Of a DNA stretch of 64,000 bases, positions 13,466 through 23,395 are shown in pieces (the first letter of the stretch is position 1; each line of letters begins with the position of its first letter). The position numbers and the translations under genes were made by a program. Under the pieces are notes generated by a model. The model ran no database searches, had not been told where the DNA came from, and saw nothing but the letters and a program-made list of their open reading frames with translations. Source of the DNA: Phytophthora colocasiae (taxonomy: Eukaryota > Oomycota > Peronosporomycetes > Peronosporales > Peronosporaceae); the NCBI GenBank assembly GCA_018806915.1, contig JAGKQI010000049.1, forward strand, positions 62,001-126,000, given 5' to 3'.

Positions 13466-13469
13466 AACC
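13461..13469 (-). other. copia primer-binding site matching the initiator tRNA-Met anticodon loop
   Basis: Just inside the 5' LTR the element-sense strand reads GGTTATGAG. Its complement CTCATAACC is the anticodon-loop sequence of eukaryotic initiator tRNA-Met. Drosophila copia is primed from a half-molecule of this tRNA with a PBS of the same kind. The ATG of gag lies inside this site. Confidence 0.68.
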
Positions 13470-13598
13470 TATTGAATGTGTACGCTTTAGAAGGGAAAAG
13501 GAAAAGTGATTTACTATCAGTGCCGTACAGTCTCGCTGCGCAGAATTAACCCACGCGAGGTACCTTATCCACTACCGCTTACGACGTAACTTCCAACA
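13470..13598 (-). repeat. 5' LTR of copia element (129 bp)
   Basis: Identical to 8807-8935. In element orientation this is the promoter-bearing LTR; gag begins five bases beyond it. Confidence 0.93.
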
Positions 13599-13599
13599 C

Positions 13600-13713
13600 A
13601 AAATGCGTCGTAGAGCCTGCAGAAGGAGAAGAAGAAGAGCCGGAAGAGACGGACAGGCACCGCAAGAGGCGAGAAGCCTGAGGCACGCGACGTAGAGCCA
13701 AAGACGAGATCAT
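13600..13713 (-). pseudogene. COQ5: COQ5 5' end: mitochondrial presequence, separated by insertion
   Basis: From the ATG at 13713 the minus strand encodes MISSLALRRVPQASRLLRC followed by a Ser-rich run and AGSTTHF. It is rich in Arg, Leu and Ser and free of acidic residues, a typical mitochondrial targeting peptide. At 13600 it enters the LTR and reaches a stop after about six codons. The missing continuation, FGFQQVPEE, starts at 8807. Transcription from the native promoter would give a peptide of roughly 45 residues. Confidence 0.88.
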
Positions 13714-13934
13714 AGCTATGACCAGCAGATCTGAGGTTGAGAGGCAATTATGAAAACCTATGTGCGACACACTAATTGCTCTGGTACCTAGGTTTTGGTA
13801 CAATACTGGTACACCGGTTTCCTGACTGCGGTGAGGTTTAAGACGGATTGAAGAATGAATAGCTTTTCATCACATGATTGAGATTTCAACATTGAGCAGT
13901 CAACTTCAAAAAAGCACGTGCTGTCAGGAGGAAA

Positions 13935-14720
13935 AGAACCAGTTACGGCCAGTCTTTCCAGACTCTGCTGACACAAATCCCGCTGGCTATCGCTGCAGTG
14001 CGAACATTCGGCGTTTGAAGATGGCTACATTTTCATTGCTCACTCGCAAGGTGGAGCTATCTCGCGTGCTGTGATCGAAGAAATGGACGACCACAAGGTC
14101 AGTATGGCTGGCGTGCAAAACGGTATTTTCAACGGCCCGAACGATGCCGATGCCCTTGCAAAGTCTGGAGTTAGTTACCAGAAGACGCGTACGGTAAGGT
14201 TGAGCGTGACATCGTTCAATTCACGCTTGAAAACCCCGCATTCCAGTACGAGTATTCATATTTCAACCTCCAGCGATCACCACAATTCGGTAGTTGGTCG
14301 TACACGAATCCGTTTCTTCCAGTCGTGAACAACGTGAGCCCGTGTCTCCCTGGTGCTACGGTAGCACTGCTACCCAATGCCTCGACGACAAGAAACGCCG
14401 TAAAGACAACTTCCTCAAGCTTGAGTCCGCTTACTTCTTCATCTCCCCCGAAGACGGAACTATCACACCGTGGCAATCGTCGATTTTCGGTCGGTACTCG
14501 GAAGTGAACTCCGTAGAGGAAATCGAGACGAATTTCAGTGAACTTACGGTGGTGGACATGAAGGACACAGTTGAGTACACCAATGATACCTTCGGCTTGC
14601 GATCACTGGATGAACGTGGAGGGTGACTACAGACAACGTAACTCATGTGTGCTGGTCACGTGATAGTGGAGATTGTTCGTTCCAAGACGTGTATGATACC
14701 TACCTACATATACCCAGCGT
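13935..14720 (+). pseudogene. palmitoyl-protein thioesterase-like gene, degenerate
   Basis: PPT1-type enzymes remove palmitate from proteins in lysosomes or the secretory path. Seen across several frames: [22 protein letters not shown] near 14015-14090, containing the GxSxGG nucleophile elbow; [28 protein letters not shown] near 14240; CLDDKKRRKDNFLKLESAYFF and IFGRYSEVNSVEEIETNF near 14380-14540; and NVTHVCWSRDSGDCSF near 14650, where the family has its catalytic His. The N-terminus has no convincing start. The segment between GPNDADA and the YGKVERD region is shorter than expected, suggesting a deletion as well as frameshifts. The family call rests on the nucleophile motif and overall order. 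The gene looks inactive, though some breaks could be sequence errors. Confidence 0.62.
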
Positions 14721-14799
14721 TACAGTAGCTTTTCCATTAAAGAAAGCAATCTTTCGTTGCCTAGAATTTTCACGAATTTAATGCAGTATAACCTTCTCT

Positions 14800-15595
14800 T
14801 CACTCCAGTTCCACTGGTGACCCCCACCCTAACGATGCGAGCAACTTGATCTGCGCCGCCAGGTAAAACGCCGTTGCGGTACTGATCGGTTTGTCGCTTC
14901 GATGAAAATCGTCCGGGATCTTCTCGTCGACCAAAAACGACTTTGCATGTTCCTCAGAAATGGTTTCAGACTCGTAGTCCCCCATAGCAAGAAGCAGTAA
15001 CGCCGACTCTCCATAAGCTGCAGCTTGAGCTTTAACCGGTAGTGCGTACTCTGGGTTCTCCTTCTTGCATTGAGATTCTCTCTGTCTTCTCCCCGTCGCT
15101 AAAACGTGTTTGTCCAATTTACCATCTTTACTTTTAGCGAACAAATTATCCGCTAAAGTCATGTTAATCTCTGCTGGATCCTTCTTCAAGTACGTGTCGT
15201 CATGTACCAGTGACGCGTCATGTTCAATGAAGCCATGAATACTTAAGTCCGCGAGGGTCAATTGAGATGGCAATGGATCGTGTTAGACGCTCAGCCAGCG
15301 TCTCGTCAATGTTAAAGACCTCATAATGGCATTTTGAATCATTTCTGGGGTTAGGACTTGCCATTACGGGGCAAAAAGCCATGATTGGCTAAGGAATTGA
15401 GTGCTGGGCACGGACTGCGGTGGTTTAAGGCGGACTTTGGAGGAGGGAAGCCGGAAACATCGCTCCCCGAGGGACGCACATACTGGTGATCGGTGTTTAC
15501 TACGGTAGACGCAGCAGTAGAGCGCAGATTAAGGGCTGGACGGCAGCACGCGCGGGAGAATACATGACCAGGAAAAGTAGCCAAATCGTCGCCAT
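14800..15595 (-). CDS. haem-thiolate peroxidase/peroxygenase (Peroxidase_2 family), copy 1
   Basis: The family uses a Cys-ligated haem for peroxide-dependent oxidation or oxygenation and is usually secreted. An ATG at 15595 opens a signal peptide, MATIWLLFLVMYSPARA. After a frame change come YVRPSG and RSPCPALNSLANHGFLPRNGK near 15420-15360, with the proximal Cys in PCP. After further shifts near 15345, 15310 and 15260 come FTLADL-like sequence and GFIEHDASLVHDD, with the EHD acid-base motif near 15225. The C-terminal end SFLVDEKIPDDF matches the two paralogues at 19.4 and 20.3 kb. The span of about 265 codons fits their 254-270. There are at least three frame breaks, so it is either a pseudogene or damaged by indels. 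It is the only minus-strand copy of the cluster. Confidence 0.72.
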
Positions 15596-15965
15596 TTTCT
15601 AAATGGCTGCACCAACGGAAAATGGATACTTTATGTGGACCACACTCACGTTGAAGTGGTTGGCAGAAAAAAGGCAAGTTGCTGCAGATGTGCAGATGTG
15701 TGAATAGATCAAGTTGTAGAGCACAACATTTGGCAAAGATCAGGACAGAAATACTACAGCAAACTACAGGTCAGCTCAGTGATCACATTTGGCCAGCAAC
15801 TTCAAGGTGTCATTTGCAGAACGACAAGCACACCACCTGTATCAATCAAGTCACCATACTCTCCCAAGCACATGTAGATATCCTTTGAGGTTTGTTGCAG
15901 TGCCTTTGCCTTTGGACTGCAACTTGTTCAACAGTAAAAACTGCAGACACACCTCACCATTCCTA

Positions 15966-15979
15966 TCATTCTGCAATTC
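15966..15979 (+). promoter_or_regulatory. oomycete Inr/FPR core promoter of transporter copy A
   Basis: TCATTCTGCAATTC matches the oomycete core TCATTYYNCAWTTT at 13 of 14 positions. It lies 43 bp upstream of the ATG at 16022, the usual spacing for a transcription start. Confidence 0.6.
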
Positions 15980-16021
15980 ACTGTCTTTTACACAGCTCCA
16001 ACTCCACTTCTTCTCCCAACA

Positions 16022-17555
16022 ATGGCTGCTGGCGTCGTAGTGAACGTACACAACAACGACGATGACGTCCCCACTGAAGGCTCACGCACGTACGCTATCA
16101 TCGTGTGCGTCTTCGCAGCACTGGGTGGTCTCTTCTTCGGCTACGATCAGGGCGTGACCTCGGGCGTGCTCATCATGGACTCCTTCATCAACGACTACTG
16201 CGTGGGCTGGCACAACTTCACCTACGAGCAGTGTACGTCCTCGTCGTCCAAGCTCCCGGCTGAGTGGACGACCTTCACGGTGTGGTACAACATGGCGTAC
16301 AACCTCGGTTGTCTCGGTGGTGCCTTCGTTGGTGGTATTGTGGCGGACAAGCTCGGACGTCGCTGGACCATTTTCACGGCCGGTCTGTTGTTCTGCATCG
16401 GTACATCGTGGGTGTGCTTCAACAAGGCGCAGGAGCACGACCTCATGTACATCGCACGCATTATCCAGGGCTTCGGTGTGGGCAACTCGTCCTTCTCGCT
16501 ACCTCTGTTCGGTGCCGAGATGGCCCCCAAGGAACTGCGTGGTCTGCTCTCGGGTTTCATGCAGATGACGGTCGTCACGGGTCTCTTCTGGCCAACGTCG
16601 TCAACATCATCGTGGAGAACCGTGCGCACGGCTGGCGTACGACCAACGGTGTGGCCATGGCTGCTCCGATCGTCGTCATGCTCGGCATCTTCTTCGTGCC
16701 GGAGAGTCCTCGCTGGACGTACTTGCACAAGGGCAAGGAGGAAGCCGAACGTGTGCTCAAGCGTCTCCGTCAGACCGACAACGTTGGCCGCGAGCTGCAG
16801 GTGATCGGCGACCAAGTTGAAGAGGAGTTGGCGGCCCACAAAGGGACTTGCTGAGTTGCTTGAGCCCTCGATCCTTAAGCGTGTGGCCATCGCGATGATG
16901 TTGCAGGTGCTTCAACAGGCTACGGGTATCAACCCCATCTTCAGCTACGGTGCTCTTATTTTCCAGGACATCACTAACGCCGGTATCTACTCGGCGTTCT
17001 TCCTCTCCGGTGTCAACTTCCTCAGCACCATCCCGGCCATGCGCTGGTGGACACGTTCGGTCGTCGTCAACTGCTGCTCATTGGTGCTGTGGGTATGGTG
17101 ATCGGTCACTTGTTCGCTGCTATCCTTTTCACTGCCATTTGCGATGGCAACGTGGACAACGCCGGTTGCCCTAGTGTGGGTGGATGGTTCATCTGTGTCG
17201 GTTCCGCCTTCTTCGTGTTCAACTTCGCCATCTCGTGGGGTCCCGTGTGCTGGATCTACCGGCCGAGATCTTCCCATTGGGTGTGCGTGCGCCGGCCGTG
17301 TCTCTCTCAACTGCCGCCAACTGGGCAATGGGAGCTGTCATGACGGAGGTGGTGAAGCTTTTCCCGCACCTGAACATCAACGGCGTCTTCTTCCTGTTTG
17401 CGGGTCTGTGCTGCACGTGTGGTGTTTTCGTCTACTTCTTCTGTCCGGAGACGAAGGGTATGATGCTGGAGGACATCGAGGAACTATTCCAAAGCGGAAA
17501 ATCCAAGTCTCCTGCCTACGTTGAAGTCAAGTCTCCTCAGTACGAGCTCGCGTAG
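16022..17555 (+). CDS. MFS hexose transporter, copy A (frame-broken)
   Basis: A plasma-membrane sugar/proton symporter of the sugar-porter family, about 511 residues with 12 predicted membrane spans. Motifs: GGLFFGYDQGVTSG in TM1, ADKLGRRWT in the loop 2-3 signature, VPESPRWTYL after TM6, and PAEIFPLGVRAPAVSLSTAANW and CPETKG near the end. Compared with the intact inverted copy at 24931-23396 it has single-base changes of length at about 16588 (CTTCTGG against CTTCCTGG), 16845 (CAAAGGG against CAAGGG), 17045 (CTGGTGG against CTGGGTGG) and 17263. Otherwise only scattered substitutions separate the coding regions, until the last 60 bp diverge. The breaks sit in short homopolymers, so I lean towards sequencing indels over true decay. 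Confidence 0.85.
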
Positions 17556-17690
17556 TACTACTATACTATTTTTTTGTGTTCAATACATTTTTGTGTCGGT
17601 TCAGTTTTGATCGCCACTTCGACACAAAGAAACGTCGTTCGTGTAATTGACGCACAACCATCCTCCACCGCAGAAGTACAAGTGCACGTT

Positions 17691-19293
17691 ATGACTTCAT
17701 CGTCTTCTTCTTCTTCTTCCTCTTCACTGTGGGTTTTATTGCCCACTGCGGCTGCAGCTGCTGCTCTCGTTTATCTGCTTGTACCTGATGAGAAACAGCG
17801 TGCAATTCGTCGTCTACCAGCCCCAACGTCGACTCTACCACTACTGGGCAATACGCTGGACCTGATGACGCTGGAACAGCCCCGCCTGCACGACTGGATC
17901 GCCGAACAATGCAAAGCTTTCGGTGGTCGTACTTGGCGTTTGCAGGTGGTTGGAGCTCCGCCTCTTGTGGTCGTCGGTAGTGTCGAGTGCTTTGAAGATA
18001 TTCTGAAGACACAGTTCGACGTGTTCGACAAAGGTGACCGGATGAACACGATCTTCCGGGACGTTGCAGGTGGAGGCATCGTAGCTGTGGATGGTCCTAA
18101 GTGGGTGGCGCAACGTAAGATGCTCAGTCGTTTATTCACGATGCGAGCGTCTCCGAGAGACCATTAGTGAGTGTGTGCACGACTACACTTTGGTGTTGGG
18201 ACGGTTCCTCAATGATTCGGCTCGAACGGGGACTCCGATTGACTTCTCCGATGTTATGCATCGGTTCTCGTTCGATGTTTTCACTGATATTTCATTCGGA
18301 TTGCAAGCTAATTCGTTGGAAGGAGGTGAACACACGGAGTTCATGGAAGCCATGGGCAGAATTGTGCACAATATCGAGATGAGGTTCCATTCGCCCGATT
18401 GGCTCTGGAAGTTGAAACGGGTGCTGAAATTCGGCAGTGAGAAGGAACTGGCAGAAGAGATCGCTATCCTGGATAAAATGGTGTTCACGATCATCAACAA
18501 GAACATGGAACGGAAATTTAACCCGGACGCGGCAGCACAACGCATTCCCAGGACGACAAAAGACGTCGTTTCACTGTTCTTGGACGCCCATGACGAGCAA
18601 AAACTCGAGTGAAGCAGGAGATTCACCGCTGGATGCCAATTTCTTAAGAGATATCGCGGTTGTCGTGCTTCTGGCCGGAATGGACACGACAGCGTGGTCT
18701 TTGTCGTGGCTCATCGTCATGCTTAACCGTAACCCGAAAGTGGAGACCAAGTTGCGTCAGGAACTGCGTGAGAAGCTTCCTCGGTTATTCAGCGACCCAA
18801 ACTACGTACTCCACGATGGACGACGTCGAGAACCTCGTGTATCTGGACGCTGTGTTGCGCGAGAACCTGCGACTAAACCCCGTCGTGCCTCTCAACGCGA
18901 AGGAGGCGAACCGTGACACAACACTCGTCGACGGCACGTTCGTCAAGAAAGGAACGCGCGTGTACATTCCGTCGTACACTTTAGGTCGCATGAAGAGTGT
19001 GTGGGGCCGAGATGCGTCCAAGTTCGCCAGAGCGATGGCTCATGCAGGACCCATGGACTGGTGAGTTGACCATCCGTCCCGTGTCGGCCTTCCACCCGTA
19101 TCGTTCCATGCTGGACCACGCACGTGTCTGGGGATGCGCTTTTGCTATGCTGGAGATGAAGACCGTCACGGCTTACATGCTGAGCAAATATCACTTCACG
19201 ACCAAGGAGAATCCCAAGAGTTACACGTACGACGTGGCCTCGGTACTGGCGATCAAGGGCCCGTTGACCGTTAAGGTGCAGCGAGCTGGATAG
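17691..19293 (+). CDS. cytochrome P450 monooxygenase (CYP86/94-like)
   Basis: About 533 residues. After the Met at 17691 come a Ser run and a hydrophobic anchor (LWVLLPTAAAAAALVYLLV), so it is ER-bound. Then the Pro hinge (LPAPTSTLPLLGNTL), the I-helix oxygen-binding AGMDTTAWSLSW near 18680, the K-helix ENLRLNP near 18870, and the haem-binding FHAGPRTCLG at 19104-19133 with its Cys, followed by MRFAMLEMK. Frame changes lie near 18150, 18611, 18810, 19060 and 19145; the last is one T too many in a T run. No introns are evident. The start is 135 bp after transporter A on the same strand. It resembles fatty-acid omega-hydroxylase clans, but the substrate is not determined. The stop is at 19291. 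Confidence 0.85.
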
Positions 19294-19427
19294 ACGACCA
19301 CTTTGTCTATCGTCGACCTTCGTTCCGTCTTCCATTAATCTAATCGAATCCAAATTCCACGACTAGGACCATCAACGGTTTAACTTCCCGTTCGATCTCT
19401 GCGGTCAGGCATTGTTTGACTTTCCAG

Positions 19428-20189
19428 ATGACCACCACGAAGTTATTAGCTGCATTGGTGTGCGGAGCGCTCGGCATCGCTCTCAACACTTTCTTTGTGG
19501 AATATAACCCCCAACTGGTATCTCTAACTACAGGTCAACACGAATACTTTCGACCTAAAGACGACGATGTAGGGAACAACTCGTTCATCTACTCTCGCAG
19601 TCCGTGTCCAGCTCTCAATGCTCTTGCCAACCATGGCTACATCCCTCGAAACGGGAAAGAGTTAACCCCTACAATCCTCGGAGACGGTCTCATGAAAGTC
19701 TTCAACATCGACAAGAAGCTGTTGGACGTCATTTTCCTCGCGATCCCATCCAACTTCACACTGTCAGACCTCGAGTTTATCAATCATGATGCGTCATTGG
19801 TCCACGTGGATGAGTTTTTCCACGTTGAACCGTTCAAAGTGAACGAAACCCTTGCCGACGAGCTGTTCGCTAGTGCTGAAGGTGGTCAAAAACTTACCAA
19901 ACAGACTTTATCTCGCTTCCGTCGTCTTCGAGAGATCGAATGTGCTCGCACCAATCCAACATACAGCATGAGTGCACTTGCCAGCTTCGTTGCCTATGGG
20001 GAAGCAGCGTTCGTACTGCTGGGCTTGGGCGACTGCACAAGTGCGAGCGTCTCCGTGGAACACGCACGGTCTTTTCTGGTGAATGAACGGATCCCAGTGG
20101 ATTTTCGACCTTCCAAGACGCCGGTAACCATCACCAGTGTACTTGTTGCCATTGCAGATATGAAACTTCGAGCTTGGCTCGGTTTGTAG
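19428..20189 (+). CDS. haem-thiolate peroxidase/peroxygenase, copy 2 (EHD changed to NHD)
   Basis: An uninterrupted ORF of 253 residues from this ATG; another in-frame ATG lies 12 bp upstream at 19416. Residues 1-22 form a signal peptide (MTTTKLLAALVCGALGIALN). The haem Cys is C60 in SRSPCPALNALANHGYIPRNGK. The distal motif is FINHDASLVH at residues 117-126: Asn119 replaces the catalytic Glu of the family's EHD, while His and Asp remain. The C-terminal half carries the family pattern RRLREIE...YGEAAFVLLGLGD and a C-terminal FLVNERIPVDF. Without the acid-base Glu, peroxide cleavage should be impaired or altered. It sits between the P450 and copy 3, all on the plus strand. Confidence 0.86.
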   Translation: MTTTKLLAALVCGALGIALNTFFVEYNPQLVSLTTGQHEYFRPKDDDVGNNSFIYSRSPCPALNALANHGYIPRNGKELTPTILGDGLMKVFNIDKKLLDVIFLAIPSNFTLSDLEFINHDASLVHVDEFFHVEPFKVNETLADELFASAEGGQKLTKQTLSRFRRLREIECARTNPTYSMSALASFVAYGEAAFVLLGLGDCTSASVSVEHARSFLVNERIPVDFRPSKTPVTITSVLVAIADMKLRAWLGL

Positions 20190-20306
20190 TATGTGAGCGG
20201 TGAGGGTCGAGAATATCCAGTGGTCTCAACCCACGTTGTCAACAACGTCATTAGTTTTTCTGCTTTCTCAAACATGAACAGCTTTCACACGTGAATTTGC
20301 GCCATC

Positions 20307-21118
20307 ATGACCAAGCGAGTCGTAAACCCTGCCTTCATCGTCCTCATGTCCATTCCCCTTGCGGTTGTGCTAAATATCCTCCTCTTTGTGAACAAACCAA
20401 AGTTGGTAGTGCCTCAACATGTCGATATGTCTGGACCATATGGGTACTTCCGTCCTTCGGGCGACCAAGTGTCTGGATTCAAAGACAGTAGCGCGAAGTA
20501 TCATCGAAGTCCGTGTCCAGCTCTCAACGTGTTGGCAAACCACGGATACATCCCACGTGACGGGAAGGCAATCACCCCTCGACTTCTCCAAAAATCCCTC
20601 GTTAAAGTCTACAACCTCGATCCAACACTCGCTGAGTTTCTGGTGAGCACTTTACCAGATCAATTCACGCTCGCGGATCTCGGAGTTCACAACTTCGTCG
20701 AGCACGACGCGTCATTAATCCACGATGATTCATGGACCGGAGGAGATCCGTCCAGTATCAACACGACACTGGCTGCCAATTTACTCTCACGAGGCAACAA
20801 AGATCACCAAATGACTCGAACAACACTGGCTTCGTTCCGTCGTGAGCGAGAGGCTTCCAGCACCGCTAATACACCAGATTTCAACGAGATGTTCACTGCT
20901 GAGAGAGCTTTGACTGCGTATTCGGAGGCTGCTGTTCTGCTTCTTGTGCTGGGGGAAGAGTCCATGAGTATTTCGGTGGACGACGCCAACGCGTTCCTGG
21001 TGGATGAGCGGATTCCAGACAACTACGCGATGCCACGTACCCCGTCACACTCGCTCGGTCGCTTTGGGTTACGTTCCAGTTGAAGATGCTTGCTTTGTCA
21101 AGTGCTGTGTTCGCGTGA
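20307..21118 (+). CDS. haem-thiolate peroxidase/peroxygenase, copy 3
   Basis: The ORF begins at 20307. Residues 8-28 are a hydrophobic signal or signal anchor. The haem Cys is C70 in RSPCPALNVLANHGYIPRDGK. The acid-base motif is complete: E132-H133-D134 in FVEHDASLIHDD. The uninterrupted ORF stops at 21083 after SHSLGRFGLRSS. The next frame, however, reads YPVTLARSLWVTFQLKMLA and ends at 21118, which matches the C-terminus of copy 2 (TPVTITSVLVAIADMKLRA). A one-base shift near 21028 is therefore likely and the real end is 21118. Paralogue of copy 2, starting 117 bp after its stop. Confidence 0.85.
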
Positions 21119-21182
21119 AGACGAAAACGATTAACAAAAATAACATTTCCAAGCAGCAAACTCAACTTGATTACCTTGTTTC

Positions 21183-23178
21183 TCAGTAGATCGCACGTAG
21201 TAGACGACTGCCGTTGCAGATGGAGGTGGCTGCAATGAAGAAGTTAAACTCGCTCTGCTTCTGGTTGAGGAATCGGAAGGCCGTGAGTTCTGCCACGGTA
21301 ACGCCGCCGACATAATAGACCAACACGTTGGTGCGTTTCCCGTTGGCACTATCGTAACTCGAAGCAGCTTCCGAAGACATACTGTGGTGGCTGCTAGAGT
21401 TATTCCCACTTCCACTGCCCAAGCTGAGCACGGACGATGTCGGATCCTTCGCGAGAGTTTTGTACTTCATCCCGAGTGATTCTTGCAGCAAACGAATGCT
21501 CATGGGCGCATAACCTGTGTAGGGAAACATGAAGTGGATATCTGACGGGTGTCTCGTGTCCTCGTCGTCCAGAGCACCACGCATTAGAAGCAACTGCTTG
21601 CGCATTTTCGGGAAGTCAAAGCGGTTTTCCACTGAGAGCAGATCCATTTTCCAGTTGCACGAGCAGGGGCAGGATCTGATGGCCGTAAGTATGGCAGAGT
21701 TGCTGACGGTACCAAGCCAGCGTATCCGGCTTGAGTCCGCCACGAACGAGCGAGCAGAGACATAGCAACTTGACTACATCATAGAGATTCAGAGGAGGTT
21801 CACGTAAAATCGCTTCCTCCAAGAAGCTATCAACATCCTTAGCCGCAGAAGACGATGCGCTCGGTCCAGCACTCATAATGGTCATCTCAGTCTCCACACA
21901 TCCGCGCAATGCGAGTTGCGTACTCAACTCGCGGATACGCTGGACAAGCTGCAAGTGGTGCGCTAGTGACCGCTTCTTCTTTACCACATGAGGAGCCTTA
22001 GCTAGCAGATCCTTCACCTTCTGGAAAGCGGCTTGGCTGTCTTTAGGTAAGTCAGCCGTGGATCCGGCAGAGCTGCCACGCACTTCAGTAGCTAAATCCT
22101 TAGCCACATCCACCAGTTGATTCGATACCAAGTTGAAGTTCACGTCTCGGATCTCGTCAAACAGCGCATCCAGGTGGTTCAGCACAACCTTCTGCGTCGT
22201 AGTCGTTGATGCCACTTCCGTCTTCGAGCTGGCTGTGCTACTGCGTCCTCTATCACTGGCTTCTTCCTCTGTATCCTCCTCTTCCTTCTCGTACGTGACG
22301 ACACCATGGTTGACCCCCACAAGTGCATCCAGCAGCCCTTCGTACGTCATCGGCGTCAGCAGCATCGACAACGGGTCCTCCATCCTATCAATTACCACCA
22401 ATTTATCCATAGTCATGGCTACATCTGCTTCTCCTTCCTTAACACCAGCCGCGCGACTCATTTTGATCTTCTGCTGTTGTGTATGAGCCAGCTCCAGCAT
22501 CTTCTTGACCCGTTGAGCAAAGAATCCATGACACGTGACGTCTAGGATCCTTCTACCTGTATGTTTCTCCACGGCCAAGACACTCTTAACAACATCCGTG
22601 AGCGCTCTACTGTCACCTTTGACATAGAGTTCTCCGAAGACACTGTCATGACAGAGAGCTGCAACTCCGCGGTCCACAGGGATCAGACCCAGAGCTAAGT
22701 TGGCCTGCCGGATAAATCCTGCCACTCCCTGTCGCTCCATCTCTAAAGAGACGTCCGACGTGGCTGCAGGAAGCCACAGGACGGCGCAGCGTCGAGTAGC
22801 TACAAGTTCCAGCGGCTTTAGAGCGTCGGCCAGACGTTTAGCGACCGTCGGGAGTGGCGGCGCCACTACAGCCACGTCCAACGTCTTCTTCCCCTGTTCC
22901 TGATTGGCCTGTGGGTCCTTTGAAATACCCAATTGGCGCTGCAATTGAGTCGCGTCGCTGGTTTGAAGCTGCACACTGAGAAGACGGGAAATTCCGAGAT
23001 GATCGTAGAATTCGCTTCCTCCTGAGCCGTAGGCCAGCAATTCGAAGATGGCCAGCTGGGACGCGTCTACCGCGAGGATTACCTTGCCTCGGGAAGGGGT
23101 GACGGGGCCCAGAGCGAGCTCAATGGACCGCGAGAAGGCGGCCAACGCGTCGGACTTTAGTGCAGCGTCGATGTCCAT
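21183..23178 (-). CDS. VPS33: VPS33, Sec1/Munc18-family subunit of HOPS/CORVET
   Basis: VPS33 binds SNAREs during vacuolar and endosomal fusion. The start is taken at MDIDAALKSD (23178); the ORF is open further upstream without family similarity. Recognisable blocks are LAVDASQLAIFELLAYGSG, LALGLIPVDRGVAALCHDS, MDKLVVIDRMEDPLSMLLTPMTYEGLLDAL near 22380-22300, VVKKKRSLAHHLQLVQRIREL, and the terminal VLVYYVGGVTVAELTAFRFL...FFIAATSICNG, which matches the VPS33 end. The frame changes near 21640 at a GGAAAA run, between LENGSALS and ENRFDFPKM. The total of about 665 residues is a little longer than usual because of Ser/Thr-rich and Glu-rich inserts. It converges on HTP copy 3, and transporter B lies upstream on the same strand. 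Confidence 0.86.
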
Positions 23179-23395
23179 GTCAATGTGAGTGAAGTAACCT
23201 AATGACCAATTTTTGGTCGTTACCTTTTTTAGATGTAGCCAAATCAGAAGCGGATTTACTACAGCAGTAAAACATTGCCACAGCAACACTTAACACTTAT
23301 GGTACAGATTTATAGCAAAGTCTGCATGTACGATGTTGATAAACTGTACCAACAACCAGGAATGTACGTCTTAAACGTCAAAGACTAAGCTGATC

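Larger units (their letters stand above)
8807..13598 (-). mobile_element. Ty1/copia LTR retrotransposon inserted in COQ5 exon 1
   Basis: The element is 4.8 kb and reads on the minus strand: 129-bp LTR, primer-binding site, gag, protease, integrase, reverse transcriptase, RNase H, LTR. Integrase before reverse transcriptase defines copia. A 5-bp target duplication (CAAAA at 8802-8806 and 13599-13603, or equivalently AAAAT) brackets it. The LTRs are identical, so insertion is recent, yet the internal ORFs carry several frame breaks. The LTRs are short for a copia element. Confidence 0.95.
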
